Both the position numbers and the translations under genes were made by a program. A stretch of 14,857 bases of DNA, taken from assembly GCA_021792075.1 (NCBI GenBank), contig JAJYVK010000006.1, positions 1-14,857 on the forward strand, given 5' to 3'. Below the pieces are notes generated by a model. The model was not told the origin of the DNA and made no database searches. It was given only the letters and a program-made list of their open reading frames with translations. Every line of letters begins with the position of its first letter. Position 1 is the first letter of the stretch. Shown piece after piece: positions 6,890 to 13,690 of this stretch. Origin of the DNA: Actinomycetes bacterium. GTDB lineage: Bacteria; Actinomycetota; Acidimicrobiia; Acidimicrobiales; Acidimicrobiaceae.

Positions 6890-7663
6890 CTAAGCCATGC
6901 TCTCGACTCCAGGCTCAAGATAAGACCAGATCTTGGTATGCAGCTCCACGAATTCTGTGTCGGCCGCAAGGTGGCGGATCTCTCTCGGTCTGGACAATGG
7001 TATAGGAATTCGAGCTTTGACGCTGCCCGGTTGGCCGTTGATGACGATGACGGTGTCACCGAGAGCTATAGCCTCTACCAGATCGTGGGTTATGAACAGA
7101 ATGGTCTTGCGCCTTGTCTGCCAAAGGTTCAATAGCGTCTCCTGCAGAACAGTTCTCGTAATTGCGTCGAGTGGACCGAACGGCTCGTCCATATAGATCA
7201 TGGCCGGGTCGTAGGCCATAGTCCTCGCAATGGAGCATCGCTTTTGCATTCCTCCGGATAGCTGGCCGGGGTAGAAATCAACGAACTTCCCTAAACCTAC
7301 TGCCTCGGCCCACTCCATGGCCTGGGCTCTGCGCTCGGCCTTTGGCACTCCTCTTATTTCGAGAGGGGACATTATGTTGTCTAGCACCGTAGACCATGGG
7401 AGCAGATTGGCATCTTGGGTTATATAGCCGACATCACTTGAGACGATCGACTCCACGACCTTGCCGTTGTGAATTATCTGCCCTTCCGAAACCGGCACCA
7501 GCCCCAAGGCAAGGTTCAAAAGTGTGCTTTTTCCGCAACCGCTCGGACCCACTACTACACAAAACTCATCGTCGTCAACGGTAAACGACACATCTTGGAG
7601 AACATTTACTTCCTGGCCCCCCGGTGTCTCGAAGCGCTTTGTTACGTTTCGAAATTCCAGCAA
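6890..7663 (-). CDS. NitT/TauT-type ABC transporter ATP-binding protein
   Basis: The cytoplasmic ATPase of the importer, 257 residues, typical of SsuB/TauB. Walker A is GPSGCGKST at 39-47. The Q-loop ITQDANLLPW (81-90) carries the LLPW typical of this family. The signature is LSGGMQKR at 135-142, Walker B is MIYMDE at 155-160 followed by PFGPLD, and the switch histidine is H193 in FITHD. The start is TTG, with GGGAGG eight bases upstream. It is the first gene of the minus-strand cluster and is divergent from the binding-protein gene, sharing a 343-base intergenic region. The stop codon lies inside a 13-bp palindrome (ATGGCT-A-AGCCAT, 6886-6898). Confidence 0.93.
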   Translation of the reverse strand: MLEFRNVTKRFETPGGQEVNVLQDVSFTVDDDEFCVVVGPSGCGKSTLLNLALGLVPVSEGQIIHNGKVVESIVSSDVGYITQDANLLPWSTVLDNIMSPLEIRGVPKAERRAQAMEWAEAVGLGKFVDFYPGQLSGGMQKRCSIARTMAYDPAMIYMDEPFGPLDAITRTVLQETLLNLWQTRRKTILFITHDLVEAIALGDTVIVINGQPGSVKARIPIPLSRPREIRHLAADTEFVELHTKIWSYLEPGVESMA

Positions 7664-7705
7664 AGGATTAGCCTCCCTACTTCTTAACTCAAACTGGTTA
7701 GACTG

Positions 7706-7717
7706 TGACGTCTGTCA
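7706..7717. promoter_or_regulatory. Operator-like dyad TGAC-GTCT-GTCA
   Basis: A perfect inverted repeat with 4-bp arms and a 4-bp spacer, placed just downstream of the predicted transcription start of the minus-strand cluster. This is a classical repressor position. Its half-site (TGAC/GTCA) is the same as in the dyad at 3679-3696, although the spacing differs. Short arms make chance a real possibility. Confidence 0.25.
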
Positions 7718-7731
7718 TGCCTCATTTATAC

Positions 7732-7760
7732 GGTATATCGTTTCGGTGATCCTCCTTCAA
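7732..7760 (-). promoter_or_regulatory. Candidate promoter of the transporter/enzyme cluster
   Basis: On the minus strand TTGAAG (7755-7760) and TATACC (7732-7737) are 17 bases apart, a standard -35/-10 layout, and point at the ATPase gene. The -35 matches four of six consensus bases and the -10 matches the important TA start. TATAAA at 7725-7730 is an alternative -10 with a poorer -35. The leader would be about 60 bases. Confidence 0.33.
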
Positions 7761-7937
7761 TTGTTGCCGATCTTTTTTGCCGGAAGGCTTTGCAAGCATT
7801 CTTTTACCTGATCTGAGCTGCGATACTTTTCGATTCCCATTGATCTTCCTATATGGACGGTCGTTTTTATCGGTGAAAATTTGTTTAGAATAAGCGAAGG
7901 AATTCGCGACTATGAACCTATTTAGTCTCGATCATTG
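7761..7937. other. AT-rich spacer between divergent transport genes
   Basis: This is the middle of the 343-base gap (7664-8006) between the divergent ATPase and binding-protein genes. It is AT-rich with several T-runs and has no convincing reading frame or RNA gene. The promoter elements and dyads lie at its two edges and are listed separately. Confidence 0.5.
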
Positions 7938-7946
7938 TGCTATAAA
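7938..7946 (+). promoter_or_regulatory. Extended -10 promoter of the substrate-binding lipoprotein gene
   Basis: TGC-TATAAA is an extended -10 element. No good -35 is visible 16-18 bases upstream, as often happens with extended -10 promoters. The predicted +1 is 7953, the first base of both an in-frame ATG and a leader hairpin. Confidence 0.45.
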
Positions 7947-7952
7947 AGCGGA

Positions 7953-7985
7953 ATGCAACTTGATAGCCGTGTGGCTAAGTTGCAT
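7953..7985 (+). promoter_or_regulatory. 5' leader hairpin of the substrate-binding lipoprotein mRNA
   Basis: ATGCAACTT (7953-7961) pairs perfectly with AAGTTGCAT (7977-7985). Inside, AGCC (7965-7968) pairs with GGCT (7973-7976) around a GTGT loop, leaving GAT (7962-7964) as a bulge. TTTT directly follows. It begins at the predicted transcription start and ends 21 bases before the ATG at 8007. It could be a 5' stabilising stem, a weak attenuator, or an operator read as DNA. Confidence 0.45.
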
Positions 7986-8006
7986 TTTCCAATCAGGGGG
8001 AAATTT

Positions 8007-9086
8007 ATGTTTTCTAATAAGAAGGCAGCATTGGCTGTCCTTTTGGTAGCTGGAACTGTGCTCGCTGCATGTGGATCGAGTTCAAACACTTCTGCAACAG
8101 CGACGACAGCTGGTGCGAGTGCTGCAACGACGACGACTGCTGCAGCACCTCTAACCAAGATCACAATTGCGCTTCCGGTTGCGGAGCCGGTTCAGTCCCC
8201 GGTGTATCTTGCCAAAGTAAATGGCTACTTCAAAAAGCAGGGACTTGACCCAACGATCGTCGTGTTGGCAGGTGACGTGATCGTCAACTCGGCACTTGTG
8301 TCGAATAGCGTTCAGTTCACTTCCGTAAACGCAGTCTCGCTCCTTACGGCTGTCTCAAAGGGAATCCCACTGCAGATGGCGTGTATGGAGTACAACGGGC
8401 CTGAGTGGGCCATGGCCGTGACGAACCAGCTTGCGGCTTCAGCTCATTTGAGTTCCTCGAGCACTCCTCAGCAGGTGCTTTCGGCACTTAAGGGAGACAA
8501 GGTGGCAGTGGTCGGCGGTGCGTCAGCAGCCCCAGGAATCATGCTGAATGGACTTCTCGAGCACTACGGAATGTCAACGAGTTCGCTGACAATATTTGCA
8601 GTCAACAGCTCGGCTGCACTTGTCACAGCGCTTCAGCACAACGAGGTTCAGGCGATATTTGATACCCAGCCGATCCCAGCTTCAGCTCAGGCGGATGGTG
8701 CTGGAAAGGTTGTCTTTGACACCACGGAGATCTCGTCTCTTGCTGCTGTTCCTTGGGAGGGGATCTTGGCCGCGAAGTCGTACATCGCATCAAACCCGAA
8801 GATCGTCAAGAGTGTGTGCGCTGCCATCGCTCAGGCCGACAACTACCTCATCAGTAACCCGAGTGGCGCCACCTCTGCTCTGCAGCCGACGTTTTCTAAG
8901 CTGAGCCCCTCTCTTCTTCAGAGTGCGATCACGAGCTACAAATGGGTCAAGGATGCCCAGATGACCGATAGCCAGTGGACCAATGGACTTGCGGCTCTAG
9001 AGAGCTTCCACTTGCTGTCCAAGCCGATATCTTCATCGGTGCTGTCCTCCTCCTACACACTTGCGGATCTTCCACCTGCGAGTTAG
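8007..9086 (+). CDS. NitT/TauT-type ABC transporter substrate-binding lipoprotein
   Basis: The extracytoplasmic binding protein of the importer, 359 residues from this start. A lipoprotein signal (MFSNKK, hydrophobic core, then VLAAC) places the acylated Cys at 22. An Ala/Thr/Ser-rich linker of about 30 residues follows. The mature domain opens with ITIALPVAEPVQSPVYLAKV and NGYFKKQGLDP, the pattern of NMT1/THI5-like and SsuA-like proteins. The start at 8007 is chosen because AGGGGGA lies just upstream and the signal peptide then has a normal length. The same frame is open further upstream, with ATG at 7953 and 7935, and 7953 coincides with a predicted transcription start. The gene is divergent from the matching ATPase and permease. 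The ligand is unknown. Confidence 0.9.
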   Translation: MFSNKKAALAVLLVAGTVLAACGSSSNTSATATTAGASAATTTTAAAPLTKITIALPVAEPVQSPVYLAKVNGYFKKQGLDPTIVVLAGDVIVNSALVSNSVQFTSVNAVSLLTAVSKGIPLQMACMEYNGPEWAMAVTNQLAASAHLSSSSTPQQVLSALKGDKVAVVGGASAAPGIMLNGLLEHYGMSTSSLTIFAVNSSAALVTALQHNEVQAIFDTQPIPASAQADGAGKVVFDTTEISSLAAVPWEGILAAKSYIASNPKIVKSVCAAIAQADNYLISNPSGATSALQPTFSKLSPSLLQSAITSYKWVKDAQMTDSQWTNGLAALESFHLLSKPISSSVLSSSYTLADLPPAS

Positions 9087-9141
9087 TTAGGCAAGTAAGA
9101 CCTTTTTGACCCTCTGCTTTTTCGTAGTGGAGGATCGACGC

Positions 9142-9180
9142 GCGGAGATCAACCAAGTGTTGATCTCCGCAGTCGTTTTT
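9142..9180 (+). terminator. Strong intrinsic terminator after the binding-lipoprotein gene
   Basis: GCGGAGATCAAC and GTTGATCTCCGC form a perfect 12-bp stem with a five-base loop, followed by AGTCGTTTTT. It lies 55 bases after the stop codon. This is the clearest terminator in the window. Confidence 0.9.
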
Positions 9181-9424
9181 AAGGCACTTTGTCGAAGTGT
9201 CTGTGCAGGATTGTCGTGGCTTGATGCCACCGCGAATCAACTAGACGACTATCTCGAACCTGACCAGCTGAAGGGAGTATGCCTCAGGGCGCTGGCTGAA
9301 CTCCATTTGAAGCTGATGGTTCAGAAGCTCCGTTGGTAAAGGCGGGGAGTTTCGCGCCAAAGGCATCGCCAGTAACCAGCGTCCGAACTTCATGGCGGCC
9401 ATTCGATATCGGTGGCAGGTAGCG
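9181..9424. other. Intergenic stretch without a recognisable gene
   Basis: With the preceding terminator this makes a 338-base gap between the lipoprotein and MFS genes. A plus-strand frame stays open to a TAA at 9337-9339 and reads like a helical tail (LDDYLEPDQLKGVCLRAL), but it runs through the terminator and has no credible start. Small dyads occur: GTGGC/GCCAC near 9217-9231 and ATGGC-G-GCCAT near 9392-9402. The second may mark the 3' end of the convergent MFS transcript. Nothing else was recognised. Confidence 0.4.
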
Positions 9425-10663
9425 TCAGGCGTTGGAAGTCGACAGAAGCGGGGAGCGGGTCATTTTCGGAGGCCTTAGCCACGGTGTCAGCAACATCATG
9501 ATTCCAAGACTGATGACAAAAATAACGCCCGGGACCGCCAAAACCCATAGAACCGGAAAGCTATCAGTAAGAGCCCCCCAGAGTAGGGCAAATGTGGACA
9601 TTGTCGATCCAACGAGGATATTTGAGAAGGCGGCCACCCTACCTCGGAACTCTCTCGCTGTAGTGCCCTGCAGCAATGCAAGGTATAGCGCCATGAAAGC
9701 CGATTGGCTGGCTCCCACCAGGGTAGCCCCGAAGAGGGCGAGAAGCATGTCCTTCGAGATCCCAAGCACCACTAGAGATAGTCCGCTGATCACCCCTGTG
9801 AATATCAGCATGAAGGTGAGATCGAACCACCTGGCTCCAACTATGACCAGGAGTGCGCCGAGGATCGCACCGATGCCGATAGCCGTCATCAATCCGCCGT
9901 AAATCCCACCGTTGCCGCCAAGGTTGGTTTGCGCAAATTTCGGTAGCAACCCGGTATAGGCCATTGTCAGACCGCAATGAAGGCCTACAAGGATCAAAAG
10001 GCCACCGACCATCCGCTGTTTGGTCGAGACGTAAACCAGTGCCTCTTTTAGCGGATTGTAAATCCCCCTTTTTACTGAGGGGATGTGGGGGATGTGGTTA
10101 CGAAGACTTATCGACAACGTGGTTGCCAGAGCATAGCAGGCTGTACAGAGGAGGTAGACGGGTGCTGGTCCCAGTTTGACCAGGAGCGGCGTAGCCACTG
10201 CAGGACCAAGAAACTCAGACCCTTGTTGAGCGATGCGGATCATCGCACCACCGTTCACCATTCGCCTCACGCCGATAACGGCTGGTGTAAGGGAAGACCA
10301 TGCAGGATTCTGGATCGCATTCCCTATTCCTACACCGAGCGTCGTCAAAACGAGAAGAGGAAGGCTCAAGTGGCCTATGTAAAGAAAAAGGGCAGCCAGA
10401 AAGGCCGAAGTCATAGCCACCGATTGACCGATGGCCATTTGGGTAGCCTTGTTTATTCGATCTGCAGCCGCTCCTGCGAGTGGGCCTACGACCGCAACAG
10501 GGATGAGGATGCAAAACGCGATAATGCTTGACCAAAAGGCTGAGTGGCTAAGGTGGTAAGCTTCCCACCCTGCGACGACTATAAGGCTGAATCGGCCAGA
10601 ATTCCCACTGAGTATGCTTGCCCAGATCCTGCCAAAGCCGTAAACCCTGAATGCGGCGAACAT
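9425..10663 (-). CDS. Major facilitator superfamily transporter, EntS-like (MFS_3) exporter type
   Basis: An inner-membrane transporter with about 12 hydrophobic segments, 412 residues from this start. The opening FRVYGFGRIWASILSGNSG and the loop between helices 2 and 3 (GPLAGAAADRINKATQ, a form of motif A) fit the EntS-like MFS_3 group, which mostly exports small molecules or drugs by proton antiport. The ATG at 10663 is chosen because AGGA lies seven bases upstream. An in-frame GTG at 10747 would add 28 hydrophilic residues (rich in His, Thr and Asp), but its nearest GAGG is about 17 bases away and it falls on a candidate promoter. The gene lies downstream of the pirin gene on the same strand with a gap, so a shared transcript is uncertain. 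Substrate unknown. Confidence 0.87.
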   Translation of the reverse strand: MFAAFRVYGFGRIWASILSGNSGRFSLIVVAGWEAYHLSHSAFWSSIIAFCILIPVAVVGPLAGAAADRINKATQMAIGQSVAMTSAFLAALFLYIGHLSLPLLVLTTLGVGIGNAIQNPAWSSLTPAVIGVRRMVNGGAMIRIAQQGSEFLGPAVATPLLVKLGPAPVYLLCTACYALATTLSISLRNHIPHIPSVKRGIYNPLKEALVYVSTKQRMVGGLLILVGLHCGLTMAYTGLLPKFAQTNLGGNGGIYGGLMTAIGIGAILGALLVIVGARWFDLTFMLIFTGVISGLSLVVLGISKDMLLALFGATLVGASQSAFMALYLALLQGTTAREFRGRVAAFSNILVGSTMSTFALLWGALTDSFPVLWVLAVPGVIFVISLGIMMLLTPWLRPPKMTRSPLLSTSNA

Positions 10664-10752
10664 CGAGACGTCCTGCTCAACCTCTCCGATCACCTCGTCT
10701 TTAGGTGGCGTATGTGTATGTTTGTCTTCGGATGCCAAGGAATCCACTTTAC

Positions 10753-10781
10753 TAGTAAGGCTTACCTCTTGGATAGGTCAA
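10753..10781 (-). promoter_or_regulatory. Weak candidate promoter of the MFS gene
   Basis: On the minus strand TTGACC (10776-10781) and TTACTA (10753-10758) are 17 bases apart. The -35 is good and the -10 is poor. The -10 overlaps a perfect 10-bp palindrome, TTACTAGTAA (10749-10758), and GTAAG-G-CTTAC is adjacent, which may form an operator. The rest of the gap up to the pirin stop at 11008 shows no gene. Confidence 0.2.
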
Positions 10782-11007
10782 GCATCAATCAGGGAATCGA
10801 GCAGGCGTGGTCCAGCACCAAAAGCCCCATCGAAAAGGATGGTCAGCTATATGCCCTCACTCATTTGCAATACTTTACCATCCACGTATCGTTTGGGTTC
10901 GAGATTCTTGGAGAGCGCATGTATCTTTGGGCCTCATCCATCAGAGCTGTATCAAGACCTCAAGGTGCAGCTGCTTGCCAGCTTTTTGAGACTGGAGAGC
11001 GCACAAC

Positions 11008-11940
11008 TTAGAGCCAGTACGGCGACGGAGCCTCGATCCTTTCAAGCCTGGAATTCAGGCTCCCGAAACGTTCAGAGCGGGATTGCCAGTCGAGATATGC
11101 CTGGTTTATCTCCTCGTGGGTACGTCCGATGAAGTTCCACCACATGAGCGGAGTCTCTTTGAACGGCTCTCCTCCGAGGAGCAAGAATATGCTTGGCTCG
11201 CGCGCCGTAAGCATGATCTCGTCCCTACCGATGCCAAAGTATGCGAGCATGTCAGGTTCGACTGGCTGCCCATGATAGGCCACCATTCCTTCTAGGACGA
11301 TGATTCCGTATTCGAAATCTTTTCTGAGTTCCAAGACGCTTGACCCTATGCCCAAGGTTGCCTCGACTCCGACGATCGGTGTGTCGGCTCTGGCGCTGGA
11401 GGTGGCGCCACCGAAGCTGCCCAAAAAAACCGTCGCCGTAGCGTTGTCGAAGTTCGCCTCCGGCAGCGCGTCGTGATGCTCGAATCGTGGCACCTCGTTA
11501 CGGGTGGTATCCGGCTGCGCAATCCATAGTTGGATACCGTGCAATGCTGTGACTTTGGCGGTTGATGATTCTTCGGAGTGCGTCACCCCTTTCCCTGCCG
11601 TCATCAAGTTGAGCTCTCCCGGGCGAATTCGTTGTTCAGAACCGAGGCTATCTCTGTGAATAAGTTCTCCAGCCAGGAGCCAAGTTGCGGTTTGGAGTCC
11701 AATATGAGGATGAGGGCCAACCTCCATCCCCGGTTTGTCGTCAAGGTCTTCTGGACCGAAATGGTCGGCGAAGCACCAAGCTCCGATGGTCCTCCTCTGC
11801 CTCTTTGGCAGCGTACGTTTTACGTCGGTGCCCCCTACCACGCTATGCCTGGGTCGAAAGAGTACGAACGCGGGTCCGTCAGGGGATGTGGGAATCTCGA
11901 TTGAAGGCAAGGCGTCAGCTTGAGTTATCGGACCGCTCAT
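11008..11940 (-). CDS. Pirin family protein
   Basis: A cytoplasmic bicupin of the pirin family, 310 residues (family about 230-320). The N-terminal cupin keeps the metal site: H77 and H79 in PHPHIGLQT, and H121 and E123 in GKGVTHSEE. This matches the H-H-H-E set of human pirin and of the quercetinase-active YhaK/YhhW-like proteins. The Pirin_C part (about 185-290) includes LLLGGEPFKETPLMWWNFIGRT, where MWWNF is a familiar family motif. Function varies in the family (quercetin 2,3-dioxygenase activity, redox or stress roles), so none is assigned. The ATG start has AAGG about seven bases upstream. It is divergent from the molybdopterin enzyme gene, with only 69 bases between the two starts. Confidence 0.92.
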   Translation of the reverse strand: MSGPITQADALPSIEIPTSPDGPAFVLFRPRHSVVGGTDVKRTLPKRQRRTIGAWCFADHFGPEDLDDKPGMEVGPHPHIGLQTATWLLAGELIHRDSLGSEQRIRPGELNLMTAGKGVTHSEESSTAKVTALHGIQLWIAQPDTTRNEVPRFEHHDALPEANFDNATATVFLGSFGGATSSARADTPIVGVEATLGIGSSVLELRKDFEYGIIVLEGMVAYHGQPVEPDMLAYFGIGRDEIMLTAREPSIFLLLGGEPFKETPLMWWNFIGRTHEEINQAYLDWQSRSERFGSLNSRLERIEAPSPYWL

Positions 11941-11988
11941 GGGACAACCTTATCAAATGAACTCATATGCTGACAGCCTCTAAATTCG

Positions 11989-12003
11989 CATAGCTGCTAT
12001 GTT
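11989..12003 (+). promoter_or_regulatory. Extended -10 promoter with overlapping dyad, leaderless start
   Basis: TGC-TATGTT (11995-12003) is an extended -10 whose predicted +1 is 12010, the A of the ATG of the next gene. No ribosome-binding site precedes that ATG, so a leaderless mRNA is the simplest reading. A 13-bp palindrome, CATAGC-T-GCTATG (11989-12001), overlaps the element and could be a repressor site. Confidence 0.45.
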
Positions 12004-12009
12004 CTGGTT

Positions 12010-12705
12010 ATGCCGCAGGATGAGGGGACCCCTGGCCAGACCGTTCGAATTGGGAGAAGAGTCTTTCTTGGGATGGCAGGTCTCGGGGCTTTGGGAGTTC
12101 TTTTTGGTTCAAGGGTTCAAGGGGCGGTCGGCTCCGCAATTGGCACGGGTTTGGGCGGGTTGCTGCCAGGGGGTGACCGATTTCGGATATACAGCATTAC
12201 AGGTACTTTCCCCAGCATCAGTCCGGACGCGTATCGTTTGTCTGTTTCGGGTTTGGTAGAAAGACCGATGACCCTGACTTTGGACCAGTTGATGGCGTTG
12301 CCCAGCGCGAAGCTGGTGAAGGACTTTCAATGTGTCACTGGCTGGAGAGTGCCGGAAGTTCACTGGGAAGGGGTGAGGCTAGGGGATATTTTGGATCTGG
12401 CGGGCGTAACTGGCAAGGCGGCTGCTGTCGAATTCGACTCATACGACGGTGTAGACACTGAGAGCCTCACTCTAAGCCAGGCGCACTTGTCCGACGTGAT
12501 AGTCGCATACCGCATGCTCGGTGGACCGATATCGGTTTCCCACGGTGGGCCCGTGAGGCTTTATGTCGCGCCAATGTACGGCTACAAATCACTCAAATGG
12601 CTTTCAGAAATCCGAGTGGTGGAAAAGCCGACTTTGGGTTTTTGGGAAGTGAATGGATACCCGGTCGATGCATGGATCGGAAGTGCGAATGCGCCAACAA
12701 TTTGA
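12010..12705 (+). CDS. Tat-exported molybdopterin oxidoreductase (sulfite oxidase/MsrP-like fold)
   Basis: A 231-residue protein with the oxidoreductase molybdopterin-binding domain. A twin-arginine signal is visible (GRRVFLGMAGLGALGVL, R16-R17), so it should fold with cofactor in the cytoplasm and act outside the membrane. The molybdenum-coordinating cysteine is C108 in FQCVTGW. Other conserved parts are VHWEGVRLGDIL (117-128), GGPVRLYVAPMYGYKSLKWL (179-198) and the final GFWEVNGYP. Relatives include YedY/MsrP (methionine sulfoxide reductase catalytic subunit) and sulfite-oxidase-like enzymes; the substrate cannot be assigned. No ribosome-binding site precedes the ATG. The last 17 bases overlap the next gene, a b-type cytochrome, which is its likely electron partner. 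Confidence 0.9.
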   Translation: MPQDEGTPGQTVRIGRRVFLGMAGLGALGVLFGSRVQGAVGSAIGTGLGGLLPGGDRFRIYSITGTFPSISPDAYRLSVSGLVERPMTLTLDQLMALPSAKLVKDFQCVTGWRVPEVHWEGVRLGDILDLAGVTGKAAAVEFDSYDGVDTESLTLSQAHLSDVIVAYRMLGGPISVSHGGPVRLYVAPMYGYKSLKWLSEIRVVEKPTLGFWEVNGYPVDAWIGSANAPTI

Positions 12706-13339
12706 AACCGGTGACAACGACCAGCGCAAGATCTTGCGCTTCGACGGGGTCGAGAGGCTAGCCCACTGGGTCAACGCAGCGTTTTTCACAGCTCTCATCC
12801 TTACGGCGCTTCCGCTTTACTTCGGACAGGTGGAGGCATTGGTCGGTCGACGTGCGCTCATCGCCGAGATCCACACCTGGACGGGCATCATACTCCCGGT
12901 GCCACTTCTGATCTCGATGTCAGGTTCATGGGGCAAACGCTTCAGAGCTGATCTCGGTCGATTCGGTCTTTGGAACCGAAGCGAGCTCAAGTGGCTGCGT
13001 TCGATCGGTCGTGATCTCTTTGTCCAGTCGGACAAGTTCAACCCAGGCCAAAAGTTGAACGCCCTTTTCATAGGCTCCTCAATCGTGGTGATGTTCGGAA
13101 CCGGTTTCATACTTCGCTGGTTCAACTTTTTCCCCCTGGATTGGCGAACCGGAGCAACTTTTGTCCACGATGTATTGGCCTTTGCGATAGTCGTGGCTAT
13201 TCTAGGCCACATCTTTTTTGCGTTGACTCACAGAGAAGCCCTGAGATCGATTTTCACGGGTTACGTTAGCAGATCGTGGGCAGCACAGCATGCAAGGCGG
13301 TGGCTGGCAGAGGAGACGCATGGCTCCATCGAAGACTGA
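12689..13339 (+). CDS. Membrane b-type cytochrome (cytochrome b561/FdnI-like)
   Basis: A 216-residue inner-membrane cytochrome with four hydrophobic helices, at about 28-48, 60-78, 124-146 and 156-178. Candidate haem-b ligands are H26 (AHW), H62 (EIHTWTG), H160 (FVHDVLAF) and H174 (LGHIFF). The FNPGQKLNA loop (117-125) is typical of formate dehydrogenase gamma/cytochrome b561-like subunits, which pass electrons between quinones and a periplasmic enzyme. The ATG at 12689 is chosen because GGAAG lies five bases upstream. An ATG at 12653 in the same frame would add only residues from inside the preceding gene. The overlap with the molybdopterin gene suggests translational coupling. Direction of electron flow is not shown. 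Confidence 0.88.
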   Translation: MRQQFETGDNDQRKILRFDGVERLAHWVNAAFFTALILTALPLYFGQVEALVGRRALIAEIHTWTGIILPVPLLISMSGSWGKRFRADLGRFGLWNRSELKWLRSIGRDLFVQSDKFNPGQKLNALFIGSSIVVMFGTGFILRWFNFFPLDWRTGATFVHDVLAFAIVVAILGHIFFALTHREALRSIFTGYVSRSWAAQHARRWLAEETHGSIED

Positions 13340-13690
13340 CACAAAATTCCACTCGAGTTCTGAGTTGCGGAATTCCAGTGGGAAAATGTAAGTGTGTCTG
13401 AGCGCTGTTTGATACTTTGAATAGGGCTCTCGGTCCTTTCGCTGCAAGGTGGGCTATCTCCTCATTCTATTTTGCCCCCTTCGAACTATTCGAAGTGATG
13501 CATCAGAGGTCTAATAGCGGTCTTTTGTGTCCGCGTGGTGAAGTTCTGCCGCACCATCCATGTTGGATCGTAGGATTAGGTGGAGCTGAGTTGAACATGC
13601 ATCCAAAAGTTCACGACCTGCGAATCAGGGGAAAGAACTCTTGGCATGGCTTTGCTCTCGAGGCGGCTCTGGCTTTGCAGCAGTAGTAGA
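13340..13690. other. 351-base gap with a 17-bp dyad and a doubtful small ORF
   Basis: The gap lies between the convergent cytochrome and phosphoesterase genes. It holds a perfect dyad, CTTCGAA-CTA-TTCGAAG (13479-13495), which could fold into a short hairpin but has no T-run. No strong terminator was found for the cytochrome transcript. A weak small frame is listed separately. Confidence 0.45.
13417..13686 (+). CDS. Doubtful small hypothetical ORF
   Basis: An 89-codon frame from TTG to TAG, recognised as no known family. It has no clear ribosome-binding site and no signal or membrane segment. Its features are a CPRGEVLPHHPCW stretch with two Cys and two His, and a Gly-rich GLGGAEL stretch. 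Codon choice is not obviously implausible, but an open frame of this length can arise by chance, and the dyad at 13479-13495 lies inside it. Listed only because nothing else explains this gap. Confidence 0.15.
   Translation: MNRALGPFAARWAISSFYFAPFELFEVMHQRSNSGLLCPRGEVLPHHPCWIVGLGGAELNMHPKVHDLRIRGKNSWHGFALEAALALQQ

Noticed and set aside
7806..7826. ACCTGATCTGAGCTGCGATAC resembles the 3' half of a thiamine pyrophosphate riboswitch near a possible thiamine-precursor-type transporter.
   Set aside because: The matching CTGAGA element and the P1/P2 stem partners are not found upstream, and a strong hairpin and promoter lie between it and the gene. The resemblance is short enough to be chance.
9106..9339. 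A 77-codon plus-strand frame after the lipoprotein gene.
   Set aside because: It runs straight through the strong terminator at 9142-9180 and lacks a ribosome-binding site.
10968..10986. AGCTG-CTTGC-CAGCT followed by TTTT on the plus strand as a terminator.
   Set aside because: Only a 5-bp stem and no plus-strand gene upstream to terminate.
12653..12688. The upstream ATG at 12653 as the cytochrome start.
   Set aside because: It lies well inside the molybdopterin gene, and the ATG at 12689 has a better ribosome-binding site and fits the usual family N-terminus.
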